Origin: an uncultured Ruegeria sp.
Lineage (GTDB): Bacteria; Pseudomonadota; Alphaproteobacteria; Rhodobacterales; Rhodobacteraceae
Direction of reading: 5' to 3'
Length of the DNA stretch: 64,000 nt
Assembly: GCF_947504215.1 (NCBI RefSeq)
Contig: NZ_CANNGO010000001.1
Span: forward strand, 496,001 to 560,000
Position numbers and translations under genes: made by a program. Positions 38,007 to 47,146 of this stretch are shown here, piece after piece (position 1 is the stretch's first letter; each line of letters starts with the position of its first letter). Below the pieces are notes generated by a model. It searched no databases. It was not told the origin of the DNA and saw nothing but the letters and a program-made list of their open reading frames with translations.

Positions 38007-39143
38007 GCATACTACAATCATAACGGCCAACGGTAGCAAAACCGCGAAGGCCATCCGCAGCGTCAAAAGCTCGGCCAGAAACCCGATTAGCGGTGGCCCA
38101 ATCAACAACCCGCCATATCCAAGTGTTGCGACACTGGCGATCGCCTGACCGGGCGGAACATTCGGGTCATTTGCCGCCCGGCTAAACGCCAATGGCATGA
38201 TCACGGCATAGCCAACCCCCATCAGGGTAAACCCGACCAAAGCGAGGGGCACATTGCCGGAAGAAACAACTAAGAACACCCCCAAGGCCGAACAGAGACC
38301 ACCAAAACGCGCCGACGCGACGGGTCCAAACCGAGCGATGGCCACGCCTCCGGCAAGCCTGCAAACCACCATCGCAACCGAAAACACTGCATAGCCCAAG
38401 GTCGCCACACTTTCGGTAGATCCTGTCACGTCGCGCATGAACAAGGCACTCCAATCGGCAACAGCGCCCTCGCCCAGCGCAGCGCACAGTGCTGTGAACC
38501 CGACAAGGATCAATGCGCCCGAAGGCAAGGCAAAAACCGATCCTTGCGACAAGGCTGACCGGCGCGATACCCAAGGCACCCACGACATCGCCAAAGCCAG
38601 AAGAACGACCATGCAACCAGCCACCAAAAAATGCTGAAGTGTCGTCAGATTAAACTGCACCGCTATGAAACCGCTGACCGCGCCCAGACCGGCACCCAAG
38701 CTCCACATCGCGTGGAACGAGGACATCAACTGCTTATCGTAGGTTTGCTCGACCTCTGCCCCCCAGGCGTTCATGGACACATCCATCGACCCATGAAACG
38801 CACCGAAAACGAACAGAAAAGCCGCCAGCGCCGCAAAACTGTCTGCAAGACCCAACAGGACTAGAGAAAATGTGTATAGGACCGCAATGATCCGGGTGAT
38901 GGCGACAGCGCCAAACCGGTCTGTCAGACGCCCAGTCACTGGGAAGGAACAGACAGCCCCGGCCGCCATGAACAACAGTCCATAGCCCAGGTCTTCGTGG
39001 CTTAGTTGCAGGTGGTCGCGAACGGCAGGAATACGAGACGCCCAAATGCCGAACAAAGCACCGTTCAGAATAAACATGGCGGCCACGGCCCGCCACGCAG
39101 ATGCAACACTGATCACTGGAAACCTCTGCCCTTTCACCGACAC
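37980..39143 (-). CDS. MFS transporter
   Basis: A 387-residue protein with about 12 hydrophobic segments. The loop 2-3 motif is GRLTDRFGAVAITR, and ALFGIWASRIPAVRDHLQLS in helix 1 and the following loop resembles the YbjJ-like family. Substrate unknown. The start is probably GTG 39143, with GTG 39137 as an alternative. It converges with the peptide permease gene, and DUF3422 lies 44 bases upstream on the same strand. Confidence 0.88.
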   Translation of the reverse strand: MSVKGQRFPVISVASAWRAVAAMFILNGALFGIWASRIPAVRDHLQLSHEDLGYGLLFMAAGAVCSFPVTGRLTDRFGAVAITRIIAVLYTFSLVLLGLADSFAALAAFLFVFGAFHGSMDVSMNAWGAEVEQTYDKQLMSSFHAMWSLGAGLGAVSGFIAVQFNLTTLQHFLVAGCMVVLLALAMSWVPWVSRRSALSQGSVFALPSGALILVGFTALCAALGEGAVADWSALFMRDVTGSTESVATLGYAVFSVAMVVCRLAGGVAIARFGPVASARFGGLCSALGVFLVVSSGNVPLALVGFTLMGVGYAVIMPLAFSRAANDPNVPPGQAIASVATLGYGGLLIGPPLIGFLAELLTLRMAFAVLLPLAVMIVVCAGALRRAG

Positions 39144-39187
39144 TCGCGACCACTTCTACAAAGGCCGAAGTCGGTGGCAAGCCGCTC

Positions 39188-40465
39188 TTACTCTAAACGG
39201 CTGCGTATTTTTCGGATTGCGCCCCAAACCAACAACACAACCGGAAGCGTGACAGCCGCCGTTAGCATGCCTTTGCTGATCCCGGCGGCCGTCAACGGAT
39301 AAAGCAAATAGCTGGCCAGCGAAACCGCGTAATAGCTGATCGCCACAACAGACAACCCTTCGACCGTGTGTTGAAGACGCAGCGCAAGATCGGCCCTGCG
39401 GTCCATGCTTTCCAGCAATGCCTGGTTCTGGGCGCTGCGTTCGACGTCCACCCGCGTGCGCAGCAGATCACCTGCACGGATTGCCCTATCCGACAAGGTC
39501 TGTAAGCGCCGTTCCGTGGACTTCACGGTGCGAATGGCGGGGTCATATCGGCGCATCATGAAGTCGGCAAAGCTCTGCCTGCCAAGAAAGCGCTCCTCTC
39601 GCAACACTTCGATCCGCTGATTCACGATGGCCTCGTAAGCTCCGGTTGCACCAAACCGAAATGCATTGCGGGCAGACAGTGTTTCCAACTCGGTCGAGAT
39701 TGCGAGCAGTTGCGGCAACTGATCATCGGGCCGGTTGGCATCGTCGGTCATTTCAATCATCAGCTCGGTCAGTTTTTGATCCAATTCACTGATGCGTTCT
39801 GTCAGACTTTTGACGCGCGCGAACCCAAGCATGGACATTGCCTTATAGGTCTCGACCTCACACAATCGTTGGATGATGCGGCCAATTCGTCGTTCGCCGG
39901 TCCCTTCCGAGACGAACATTGCAAACCGCATGTGCCCGGCCGGGTCGATGCGAAAATCGCTGGCGCAAGTGGCAGCATTATCCAACACTCGGGAAACGGC
40001 CAGACTTTCCGGCTCGAACCAATCGGTCAGCGACGCGCTGATTTGATCGTCATCGGGGCATGGTACTACACGCATCAGAACCGAGGTTACCCGTTGTCCC
40101 GGGCTGGACATCAGCCAGTCCGGTGGAAAAACCTCAAAATCAGCAGGATTGAACGCACGCTCGCTGACGTTGTTTGTGATCGCGGTGAACGTTACAAACT
40201 CCGTATGCTGTTCCCATTTGAGCCAGTGGCGTCCGATTTGCCCCGCGTAATGCGTCGCACCGGGTTGCGGATGCGGTGCGCCGTGGCGGTCCAAGAGGTC
40301 TGTCAGATGGGCGATATCTTCACTTCTGTCCCGACCCACTGCTTGCTCGGGCTTTTTGATTGCTAAAAACACAACCGTGCAGGGCATCTGAGCTACCGGA
40401 AAAGGGCGCGCATGCAATTCATTGGCCAGCGCATAGCGCAGCGGATGGTCCTGGATCGGTGTCAT
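39188..40465 (-). CDS. DUF3422 family membrane protein
   Basis: A 425-residue protein starting HPLRYALANELHARPFPV, the hallmark of the DUF3422 family. A long soluble N-terminal part with a central helical region (probably coiled coil around residues 210-350) is followed by two C-terminal transmembrane helices (GLSVVAISYYAVSLASYLLY and GMLTAAVTLPVVLLVWGAI). Function not established. A good promoter candidate lies 25 bases upstream. Confidence 0.9.
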   Translation of the reverse strand: MTPIQDHPLRYALANELHARPFPVAQMPCTVVFLAIKKPEQAVGRDRSEDIAHLTDLLDRHGAPHPQPGATHYAGQIGRHWLKWEQHTEFVTFTAITNNVSERAFNPADFEVFPPDWLMSSPGQRVTSVLMRVVPCPDDDQISASLTDWFEPESLAVSRVLDNAATCASDFRIDPAGHMRFAMFVSEGTGERRIGRIIQRLCEVETYKAMSMLGFARVKSLTERISELDQKLTELMIEMTDDANRPDDQLPQLLAISTELETLSARNAFRFGATGAYEAIVNQRIEVLREERFLGRQSFADFMMRRYDPAIRTVKSTERRLQTLSDRAIRAGDLLRTRVDVERSAQNQALLESMDRRADLALRLQHTVEGLSVVAISYYAVSLASYLLYPLTAAGISKGMLTAAVTLPVVLLVWGAIRKIRSRLE

Positions 40466-40489
40466 TGGTCGCTCCGTTCAATTCCCCGG

Positions 40490-40517
40490 ACTATACGGCA
40501 TGCACGACAGACATCAA
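40490..40517 (-). promoter_or_regulatory. Candidate sigma70 promoter of the DUF3422 gene
   Basis: On the minus strand TTGATG (40517-40512) and TATAGT (40495-40490) are spaced by 16 bases; the latter matches TATAAT at five of six positions. It lies 25 bases before the ATG at 40465. Confidence 0.45.
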
Positions 40518-40573
40518 TTCTCTTTTTATTTCAGTAACTTACATGGATACAACGGTATACAAGACACGCTATC

Positions 40574-40930
40574 TCATTGATTTGGTTGCCAGAGCTCAAT
40601 CGGATTGCCCTCAGGGTCGTGGATGCGGGCAAACTTCCCGACCTCGCTGTCCCACTCTGGGTTGGTTTCTACGGTGATCCCGGCCGCTTGCAATTGTTTG
40701 GTCATGGCCTCCAGATCATCAACACGGAAGTTGATCATCCATTGTTGTTCGTCTCGACCAAAATAGCCCGTGTCCTGCGCGAAGGGGGTAAACACCGTAT
40801 AGCCCTCGCGCTGTTTCCACGGAACCGGATCATAGTGATGAACGCCCAGATGCGTCTCGTACCATTGTGTCAGCGCCTGCGGATCACGAGCGCGAAAGAA
40901 CACGCCACCTATGCCATTCACTTTTTCCAT
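40574..40930 (-). CDS. VOC (glyoxalase/bleomycin-resistance) superfamily protein
   Basis: A 118-residue protein with paired beta-alpha-beta-beta-beta motifs. The first half begins NGIGGVFFRARDPQALTQWY and the C-terminal metal-binding part is IHDPEGNPIELWQP. These folds bind metals and act on varied small molecules. ATG 40930 follows a strong AGGAGG; an upstream start at 40990 has no support. It follows the pntB terminator, so it is a separate unit. Confidence 0.9.
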   Translation of the reverse strand: MEKVNGIGGVFFRARDPQALTQWYETHLGVHHYDPVPWKQREGYTVFTPFAQDTGYFGRDEQQWMINFRVDDLEAMTKQLQAAGITVETNPEWDSEVGKFARIHDPEGNPIELWQPNQ

Positions 40931-40968
40931 CGGACACCTCCTATGACCGCATGGTACCTCAATGCTGG

Positions 40969-41002
40969 CAAAAACAGAAAAGGCGCCCATTGGGGCGCCT
41001 TT
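40969..41002 (-). terminator. Rho-independent terminator of pntAB
   Basis: A perfect stem of 10 bp including A-T pairs (core GGCGCCC / GGGCGCC, loop of 4). On the minus strand it is followed by a TTTTCTGTTTTT tract. It lies 22 bases after the pntB stop. Confidence 0.9.
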
Positions 41003-41023
41003 CCAAAGGGTATCGGACCCAGA

Positions 41024-42478
41024 TCAGTCGATCATCGGCAACAACTTGTCCAACGAAGCCTTGGCGTCGCCATAGAACATGCGGGTGTTTTCTTTGAAGA
41101 ACAGCGGGTTTTCGATACCCGAGTACCCGGTGCCCTGGCCGCGCTTTGATACGAATACCTGCTTGGCCTTCCAGCATTCCAGAACCGGCATCCCGGCGAT
41201 GGGGCTGTTGGGATCTTCCTGTGCAGCGGGGTTCACGATGTCGTTCGAGCCGATGACAATGGCCACATCCGTGTCCGGGAAGTCATCATTGATCTCGTCC
41301 ATTTCCAGAACGATGTCATATGGCACCTTTGCCTCGGCCAGCAGAACGTTCATGTGGCCCGGCAAGCGGCCCGCAACGGGGTGGATGGCAAAGCGTACGT
41401 TCTTGCCTTGCGCCCGCAGCTTGCGCACCAGTTCGGAAACCGACTGCTGCGCCTGTGCCACGGCCATGCCGTAACCGGGGATGATCACCACGCTGTCGGC
41501 ATCGTTTAAGGCCGCAGCCACACCGTCGGCCTCGATGGCAATCTGCTCGCCCTCAACAGCCATCTGTTCGCCCTGCGGGCCGCCAAAGCCGCCCAGGATC
41601 ACACTGACAAAATGACGGTTCATCGCTTTACACATGATGTAGGACAAGATCGCACCTGACGAGCCCACGAGCGCACCAACCACGATCAGCAGGTCGTTGC
41701 CCAGCGAGAAGCCAATCGCCGCAGCCGCCCAGCCGGAATAGCTGTTCAGCATCGACACAACTACCGGCATGTCGGCACCGCCGATGCCCATGATCAGGTG
41801 ATAACCGATGAACAACGCGGCCAGCGTCATCAGGAACAGCGGGAAGAACCCACCCGACGCGGTGTACCAGATCAGGCAGATCAACGAGATGATTGCGGCC
41901 GCCGCGTTCAGCGCATGGCCACCCGGCAGCTTGGTCGCCGCAGATGTCACCTTGCCCGCCAACTTGCCATAGGCCACGACCGAACCGGTAAAGGTGATCG
42001 CGCCAATGAAGATACCCAGGAACAGTTCCACATGCAGGATGCCCAGCTCTGCCGGGGTTTTCTTTGCAATCAGCTTGGCGAAAGCCCCCAGATCAGACAG
42101 GTCCGCCTGATTGGCCGAATCCACTATAGCTATGACCTGCGCTACATTGCCAATCTCGAAATGCGCATTGTAGCCAACGAAAACAGCCGCCAGACCCACC
42201 AGCGAGTGCATCGCGGCCACAAGCTGTGGCATCTCGGTCATCTGTACGCGCTGCGCGACGTACTGGCCGATAAAGCCACCGCCAGCGATCAATAGTAGCG
42301 ACAACAGCCACAAGCCAGACCCGGGACCGACCAGCGTAGCAAAGACCGCAAGCCCCATACCGACGATGCCATACCAGACCGCGCGCTTGGCGCTTTCCTG
42401 GTTCGACAGTCCGCCTAGGGACAGGATAAAAAGGACAGCCGCAACAACGTAAGCGGCGGTAGTGAAGCCATAATCCAT
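41024..42478 (-). CDS. pntB: NAD(P) transhydrogenase subunit beta
   Basis: PntB makes the proton channel and the NADP(H)-binding domain of the proton-driven transhydrogenase, which turns NADH into NADPH. In 484 aa about nine N-terminal helices are followed by the NADP domain with [34 protein letters not shown] and [15 protein letters not shown] 42478 follows AAGGAGG; a longer frame to 42514 overlaps pntA. Only 13 bases separate it from pntA. Confidence 0.97.
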   Translation of the reverse strand: MDYGFTTAAYVVAAVLFILSLGGLSNQESAKRAVWYGIVGMGLAVFATLVGPGSGLWLLSLLLIAGGGFIGQYVAQRVQMTEMPQLVAAMHSLVGLAAVFVGYNAHFEIGNVAQVIAIVDSANQADLSDLGAFAKLIAKKTPAELGILHVELFLGIFIGAITFTGSVVAYGKLAGKVTSAATKLPGGHALNAAAAIISLICLIWYTASGGFFPLFLMTLAALFIGYHLIMGIGGADMPVVVSMLNSYSGWAAAAIGFSLGNDLLIVVGALVGSSGAILSYIMCKAMNRHFVSVILGGFGGPQGEQMAVEGEQIAIEADGVAAALNDADSVVIIPGYGMAVAQAQQSVSELVRKLRAQGKNVRFAIHPVAGRLPGHMNVLLAEAKVPYDIVLEMDEINDDFPDTDVAIVIGSNDIVNPAAQEDPNSPIAGMPVLECWKAKQVFVSKRGQGTGYSGIENPLFFKENTRMFYGDAKASLDKLLPMID

Positions 42479-42491
42479 GTGCCCGGCCTCC

Positions 42492-44063
42492 TTAAGATTT
42501 CTGGAACATGGCAAGCATGCGCCGGGTTACGAGGAAGCCGCCGAAGATGTTGATCCCGGCCATGAAGACAGACAGTGCCGCCAGCAGAATGACCAGGAAG
42601 GATCCCGATCCAATCTGCATCAGCGCGCCAACGATAATGATCGACGAGATCGCGTTGGTGATCGCCATCAACGGAGTGTGCAAGCTGTGCGAGACGTTCC
42701 AGATCACCTGGAAGCCCACAAAGATGGCCAGCACGAAGACGATGAAATGTTGCATAAAGCTGGCCGGAGCAATCAGCCCCACCAGCAGCATCAGCACGCC
42801 GCCGACCCCCAGCAGCGTAAACTGCTGCTTGGTCTGCGCCTGGAAGGCCGCAATTTCCTGCGCCCTCTTTTCTTCCGGCGTCAGCTCTTTCACCTCAGCC
42901 TTGGGCTGAGCCGCGATTGCCTGCACTTTGGGCGGTGGTGGCGGGAAGGTGATCTCACCCTCATGTGTCACGGTCGAACCGCGGATCACGTCATCTTCCA
43001 TGTCATGATTGATCTGACCGTCCTTTTCGGGCGTCAGATCAGTCATCATGTGACGGATGTTGGTGGCGTAGAGCGACGAGGATTGTGAGGCCATACGGCT
43101 TGGGAAGTCGGTATAGCCGATGATGGTCACGCCATTATCGGTCACGACCTTCTCATCCGCGATCGTACCCTCAACGTTGCCGCCCCGTTCGGCCGCAAGG
43201 TCAACGATCACCGAACCCGGTTTCATGGCCTTGACCATATCCTCGAGCCACAGCTTTGGCGCCGGGCGGTTCGGGATCAGTGCGGTGGTGATGACGATGT
43301 CCACTTCTGGTGCCAGTTCACGGAACTTGGCCAGTTGGGCTTCGCGGAACTCGTCGGACTGGACGGATGCATAACCGCCCGTGGCCGCGCCGTCCTGCTG
43401 TTCTTCTTCGAAGTCCAGATAGACAAATTCCGCGCCCATCGACTCGACCTGCTCGGCCACTTCGGGGCGGACGTCGAACGCATAGGTAATCGCACCCAGC
43501 GAGGTCGACGTACCGATCGCCGCCAGACCAGCCACGCCAGCACCCACGATCAGAACCTTCGCGGGCGGCACTTTACCAGCCGCCGTCACCTGGCCAGTGA
43601 AGAAACGGCCAAAGTTGTTGCCAGCTTCGATCACCGCGCGATAGCCTGCGATGTTGGCCATCGAAGACAGCGCATCCATCTTCTGCGCACGGGAAATCCG
43701 CGGCACCATCTCCATGGCGATCACGTTGGCACCTTTGGACTTGGCCAACTCCATTCCTTCTTCGTTCCCGGCCGGGTTGAAGAAGGAAATCAGCGTCTTA
43801 CCCTTGGTCAGACGCTTTAGCTCGGCCTCGGTCGGGATCCGAACCTTGGCTACAATGTCAGCCGATTTCCACAACGAGGCTGCGGTCTTGACGATCTCGA
43901 CGCCGACCGCCTTATACGCCGCGTCTGAAAAGCCCGCCGCTTGCCCGGCCCCCTTTTCAATGGCGCAATCATAGCCCAGTTTCTGCAGTTGCACGGCGGA
44001 GTCCGGGGTCATCGCGACCCTGTTTTCACCGTCCAGTATTTCCTTTGGCGTGCCTATTTTCAC
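42492..44063 (-). CDS. pntA: NAD(P) transhydrogenase subunit alpha
   Basis: PntA binds NAD(H) and contributes membrane helices. The 523-residue protein is the unsplit E. coli-like form. The N-terminal domain has the Rossmann motif [17 protein letters not shown] and [20 protein letters not shown]; a Pro/Ala/Lys/Glu-rich linker (about residues 370-410) leads to about four C-terminal helices. The start is GTG 44063, preceded by AGGGGGA. It is first in a two-gene operon ended by the hairpin near 40985. Confidence 0.97.
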   Translation of the reverse strand: MKIGTPKEILDGENRVAMTPDSAVQLQKLGYDCAIEKGAGQAAGFSDAAYKAVGVEIVKTAASLWKSADIVAKVRIPTEAELKRLTKGKTLISFFNPAGNEEGMELAKSKGANVIAMEMVPRISRAQKMDALSSMANIAGYRAVIEAGNNFGRFFTGQVTAAGKVPPAKVLIVGAGVAGLAAIGTSTSLGAITYAFDVRPEVAEQVESMGAEFVYLDFEEEQQDGAATGGYASVQSDEFREAQLAKFRELAPEVDIVITTALIPNRPAPKLWLEDMVKAMKPGSVIVDLAAERGGNVEGTIADEKVVTDNGVTIIGYTDFPSRMASQSSSLYATNIRHMMTDLTPEKDGQINHDMEDDVIRGSTVTHEGEITFPPPPPKVQAIAAQPKAEVKELTPEEKRAQEIAAFQAQTKQQFTLLGVGGVLMLLVGLIAPASFMQHFIVFVLAIFVGFQVIWNVSHSLHTPLMAITNAISSIIIVGALMQIGSGSFLVILLAALSVFMAGINIFGGFLVTRRMLAMFQKS

Positions 44064-44192
44064 TGGCAGTCCCCCTAATTATCACTCTGGCAGAGCGGGT
44101 GATCGGTATTGTTAGTTAAGCAAAGATGTATCTTGCGCAAGATTATTTCGCAAGCGCAGCAATCGTTACGTGATGTCACAGCACGAAACACC

Positions 44193-44642
44193 CTATATCC
44201 AACGACGTGTTTTGCGTTCATATCGGGCGAAATCCGCACGAAAAGTACGGCGCAGACGGTCTTCTTCAGGTATTATAAAGCGACGTTCAAGCAGCGAGAC
44301 AAGGATCGGCACCAAGACCAATGACAGCACGGCATCCAGACGCAGTACAAGCCCGGCCAAAATCAGGATATCGGCCAGATAGATCGGGTTGCGACTGTAT
44401 TTGTAGATACCCGATTGCACCAGCGCCGTCGGCGTTTCATGCGGGATGACTGTGGTCTTTTGCCTACGAAACTCGACGATCGCCATAACCACGATCAAAA
44501 TACCGCCGCCAATCAAAACACCACTGATGAGATCGGTCACTCCGCCTTCCAGCGACAATCCAAAACCCAAAAAGCGCGCCTGCAGCCACGCCAGAAAAAC
44601 AAACCCCAATAGCCAAACAGGCGGAATGTCGATCCGACGCAT
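44193..44642 (-). CDS. Isoprenylcysteine carboxyl methyltransferase-like membrane protein
   Basis: A 149-residue protein with about four helices and the family signature SGIYKYSRNPIYLADILIL near residues 80-98, plus a C-terminal PEEDRLRRTFRADFARYERKTRRW. Bacterial members probably methylate lipids or other membrane substrates; the true substrate is unknown. ATG 44642 follows GGGGA; the frame upstream to 44915 overlaps kynU on the other strand and is not supported. Divergent from kynU. Confidence 0.87.
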   Translation of the reverse strand: MRRIDIPPVWLLGFVFLAWLQARFLGFGLSLEGGVTDLISGVLIGGGILIVVMAIVEFRRQKTTVIPHETPTALVQSGIYKYSRNPIYLADILILAGLVLRLDAVLSLVLVPILVSLLERRFIIPEEDRLRRTFRADFARYERKTRRWI

Positions 44643-44815
44643 GCATCGTCCCCGTGGATGGCGACACGCAGTGGCACATGTCGCTTCTGCGCGATGTCCT
44701 ATCGCTTTCAGACCGGAATAGCAAAACCTCAGTATGTCGCATGAATGGACAGATACAAGAGGATCGGATAGGCCAAAAGCACCCTGCGATGTGTAAGAAA
44801 GAATTGTGAGCCGCC

Positions 44816-46009
44816 ATGACCGATTTTGCCGCAACCAAGGCCATGTTCCATCTGCCCGAAGGGGTTCTGTATCTCGACGGTAACTCTCTGGGACCATTGC
44901 CAAAAGCGGCTGCAACCGGGGTCCAGCGCATGATGAGCGACGAATGGGGCCAGATGTTGATCACCTGCTGGAACAAAGCCGGCTGGATGGGGCTGCCCAC
45001 GGGCCTTGGAGACCGTATTGGTCGGTTGATCGGAGCCGAGGCTGGCAGCGTCGTCGTCGGCGACACCTTGTCGATCAAGGTCTATCAGGCCGTTGCATCT
45101 GCGCTAGAGCTTAATCCAAAGCGCAAGGTGGTTCTGTCCGACAATGGTAATTTCCCCTCAGACCTATACATGGCAGACGGTCTGTTGCGCTCCCTTGGGG
45201 CAGAATACGAATTGCGCGTCGTTGACCCTGAGAATGTCGCTGACGCGCTGACAGAAGAAATCGCGGTCTTGATGCTGACCGAGGTCGACTATCGTACAGG
45301 TCGCAAACACGACATGAGGGCCCTGACCGAGCTGGCCCATGCAAACGGCGTGGTAACGGTGTGGGATCTGGCGCACTCGGCCGGGGCGATCCCGGTTGAT
45401 CTTGCCGGATGCAATGCCGATTTTGCGGTGGGCTGCACGTATAAGTACCTGAATGGCGGACCGGGCGCGCCTGCCTTTGTGTACGTGGCACCCCGACTGG
45501 CACCCAACGTGCGCCCTGCTTTGTCAGGCTGGCTGGGGCACGAAGCTCCGTTCAACTTCGATCTGGACTACCGACCCGGAGCAGGGATCGAGCGGATGCG
45601 CGTCGGCACGCCGCCCGTCATTCAGATGACGGCTTTGTCCACCGCGATGGATGTTTGGGATATGGCCGATATCGCGGACGTCCGCACCAAATCCATTGAA
45701 CTGACCGAGATGTTCGTAGACCGGGTCGAAGCGACCTGCGCCGATCTTGAGTTGGCAAGTCCGCGTGATCCGGAACAACGTGGCAGTCAGATTTCCTTCA
45801 GGTTCCAAGAAGGCTATGCCGCGATGCAGGCGCTGATTGCGCGTGGGGTAATCGGTGATTTCCGTGCACCCAACATCATGCGGTTCGGCTTCACACCTTT
45901 ATATGTTGACGAAAACGATGTCGCTCAGGCGGCGGATATCCTGGCCGATATCATGACCAACAAACTGTGGGATACGCCCGAGTACAAAACGCGCCAGCGC
46001 GTTACCTGA
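44816..46009 (+). CDS. kynU: Kynureninase
   Basis: A PLP enzyme of 397 aa that cleaves kynurenine to anthranilate and alanine. Motifs: LDGNSLGPLPKAA, VWDLAHSAGAIPVDL with the cofactor aspartate, CTYKYLNGGPGAPAFVYV with the Schiff-base lysine and VGTPPVIQM. No other tryptophan-degradation gene is in the window. Its 3' end overlaps the convergent tetR gene by 8 bases. Confidence 0.93.
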   Translation: MTDFAATKAMFHLPEGVLYLDGNSLGPLPKAAATGVQRMMSDEWGQMLITCWNKAGWMGLPTGLGDRIGRLIGAEAGSVVVGDTLSIKVYQAVASALELNPKRKVVLSDNGNFPSDLYMADGLLRSLGAEYELRVVDPENVADALTEEIAVLMLTEVDYRTGRKHDMRALTELAHANGVVTVWDLAHSAGAIPVDLAGCNADFAVGCTYKYLNGGPGAPAFVYVAPRLAPNVRPALSGWLGHEAPFNFDLDYRPGAGIERMRVGTPPVIQMTALSTAMDVWDMADIADVRTKSIELTEMFVDRVEATCADLELASPRDPEQRGSQISFRFQEGYAAMQALIARGVIGDFRAPNIMRFGFTPLYVDENDVAQAADILADIMTNKLWDTPEYKTRQRVT

Positions 46010-46580
46010 CCTCAAGCCCGGCGCCGATCAGGGCGGCCAGTTGCACGGTCCGCCTTTCAAATTCTTCCGCGCCGGACGCCGTCATTTTGACTCCCTTGAG
46101 CGCGACTGTGATGGTCTTTGCAGTTTCATCAGGGGTTTCAAACAACCGGACCCGACCAGCGACGTCTTCGCGGGTCAGCCACGCCGCATAAAGACCCGTT
46201 AGCTCGGCCTCGCCTTCTTCAACAATGTCGATGGACATCGATTTGGTCGTATCCAACATCTCTAACCCATGTGGTGAGGCAAGAATGGCAGCCATCCCGT
46301 CTGCCTGCGCCAGGATTGCCCGTGTCACGAGGTCAGAAACTGCTCCGGACCCGTTTAGGGCTTCGGTCACAGCGACGATCTTTTCGGCATAGTGCAATTC
46401 GGTCAGCTTCCGAACAATCGCCTCTTTATTCTTGTAGTGCAGATAAACCGCAGGACGGGACATCCCCGCCCCGCGCGCTATGTCATCCATCGAGGTCTTA
46501 CGAAACCCATAGGACGAAAAAGCCTGAAACGCCGAGGTCAGGATCGCCTTTTGCCGTGTATCGTCACCGGTGTCGTTCAT
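46002..46580 (-). CDS. TetR-family transcriptional regulator
   Basis: A 192-residue regulator. The N-terminal helix-turn-helix includes FSSYGFRKTSMDDIARGAG and MSRPAVYLHYKNKEAIV, followed by a diverse ligand-binding domain. It is divergent from the molybdenum hydroxylase genes with a 98-base gap that holds two matching dyads, so it very likely controls them and itself. ATG 46580 is chosen; the frame upstream to 46631 runs through the operator region. Confidence 0.93.
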   Translation of the reverse strand: MNDTGDDTRQKAILTSAFQAFSSYGFRKTSMDDIARGAGMSRPAVYLHYKNKEAIVRKLTELHYAEKIVAVTEALNGSGAVSDLVTRAILAQADGMAAILASPHGLEMLDTTKSMSIDIVEEGEAELTGLYAAWLTREDVAGRVRLFETPDETAKTITVALKGVKMTASGAEEFERRTVQLAALIGAGLEVR

Positions 46581-46591
46581 ACTCGCAGACC

Positions 46592-46615
46592 TGACATTTT
46601 TTGTATATTTTGTCA
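46592..46615. promoter_or_regulatory. Putative TetR operator 1 (TGACA-N14-TGTCA)
   Basis: Inverted half-sites TGACA (46592-46596) and TGTCA (46611-46615) are separated by 14 bases. The site lies 12 bases upstream of the tetR ATG. The right half-site is also part of a perfect 12-bp palindrome, TGTCAATTGACA (46611-46622), that links it towards operator 2. Confidence 0.6.
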
Positions 46616-46625
46616 ATTGACATAC

Positions 46626-46649
46626 TGACACTTTTCACCAATTATGTCA
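46626..46649. promoter_or_regulatory. Putative TetR operator 2 (TGACA-N14-TGTCA)
   Basis: A second pair of half-sites, TGACA (46626-46630) and TGTCA (46645-46649), has exactly the same 14-base spacing and a similar T-rich left flank. The centres of the two sites are 34 bases apart. It lies 30 bases upstream of the hydroxylase small-subunit ATG. Confidence 0.6.
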
Positions 46650-46678
46650 GAAACAGCCACAGCCAAGCGAGGTGAGCC

Positions 46679-47143
46679 ATGGCGACCACCCTTAAGATCA
46701 ACGGAACGTCTCATCAAGTGGACCTGCCGGATGATGTGCCCCTGTTGTGGGTCCTGCGGGATGAGGTCGGTCTGACCGGAACCAAGTTTGGCTGCGGCGT
46801 TGCCTCGTGTGGGGCATGCACCGTCCACATCGATGGTGAAGCTGTGCGCTCATGCCAAGTCGCGCTGTCCGACGTCTGGGGCGATGTGACTACAATCGAA
46901 GGTGTAGGAACCCCGGATGCGATGACCACAATCCAGCAAGCATGGGTTGACCATCAAGTAGCGCAATGCGGCTACTGCCAGTCAGGCCAAATCATGCAGG
47001 CTGCCACTTTGCTGGCTGAAAACCCGACCCCCACAGACGCCGATATCGACGATGCCATGCAGGGCAACTTGTGCCGCTGCGGCACCTATCCGCGCATTCG
47101 CGCTGCTATTCATGACGCAGCTGCCAAATTGAAGGAGGCATAA
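46679..47143 (+). CDS. (2Fe-2S) subunit of a xanthine-dehydrogenase-family molybdenum hydroxylase (IorA-like)
   Basis: A 154-residue electron-transfer subunit with both [2Fe-2S] cluster motifs: the plant-type [25 protein letters not shown] set of cysteines near residues 39-61, and CGYCQSGQ...NLCRCGTY near residues 100-140. It passes electrons from the molybdenum site in the following gene. Length and pairing match isoquinoline 1-oxidoreductase-type two-subunit enzymes. The large-subunit gene starts 3 bases later. Confidence 0.94.
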   Translation: MATTLKINGTSHQVDLPDDVPLLWVLRDEVGLTGTKFGCGVASCGACTVHIDGEAVRSCQVALSDVWGDVTTIEGVGTPDAMTTIQQAWVDHQVAQCGYCQSGQIMQAATLLAENPTPTDADIDDAMQGNLCRCGTYPRIRAAIHDAAAKLKEA

Positions 47144-47146
47144 GCA

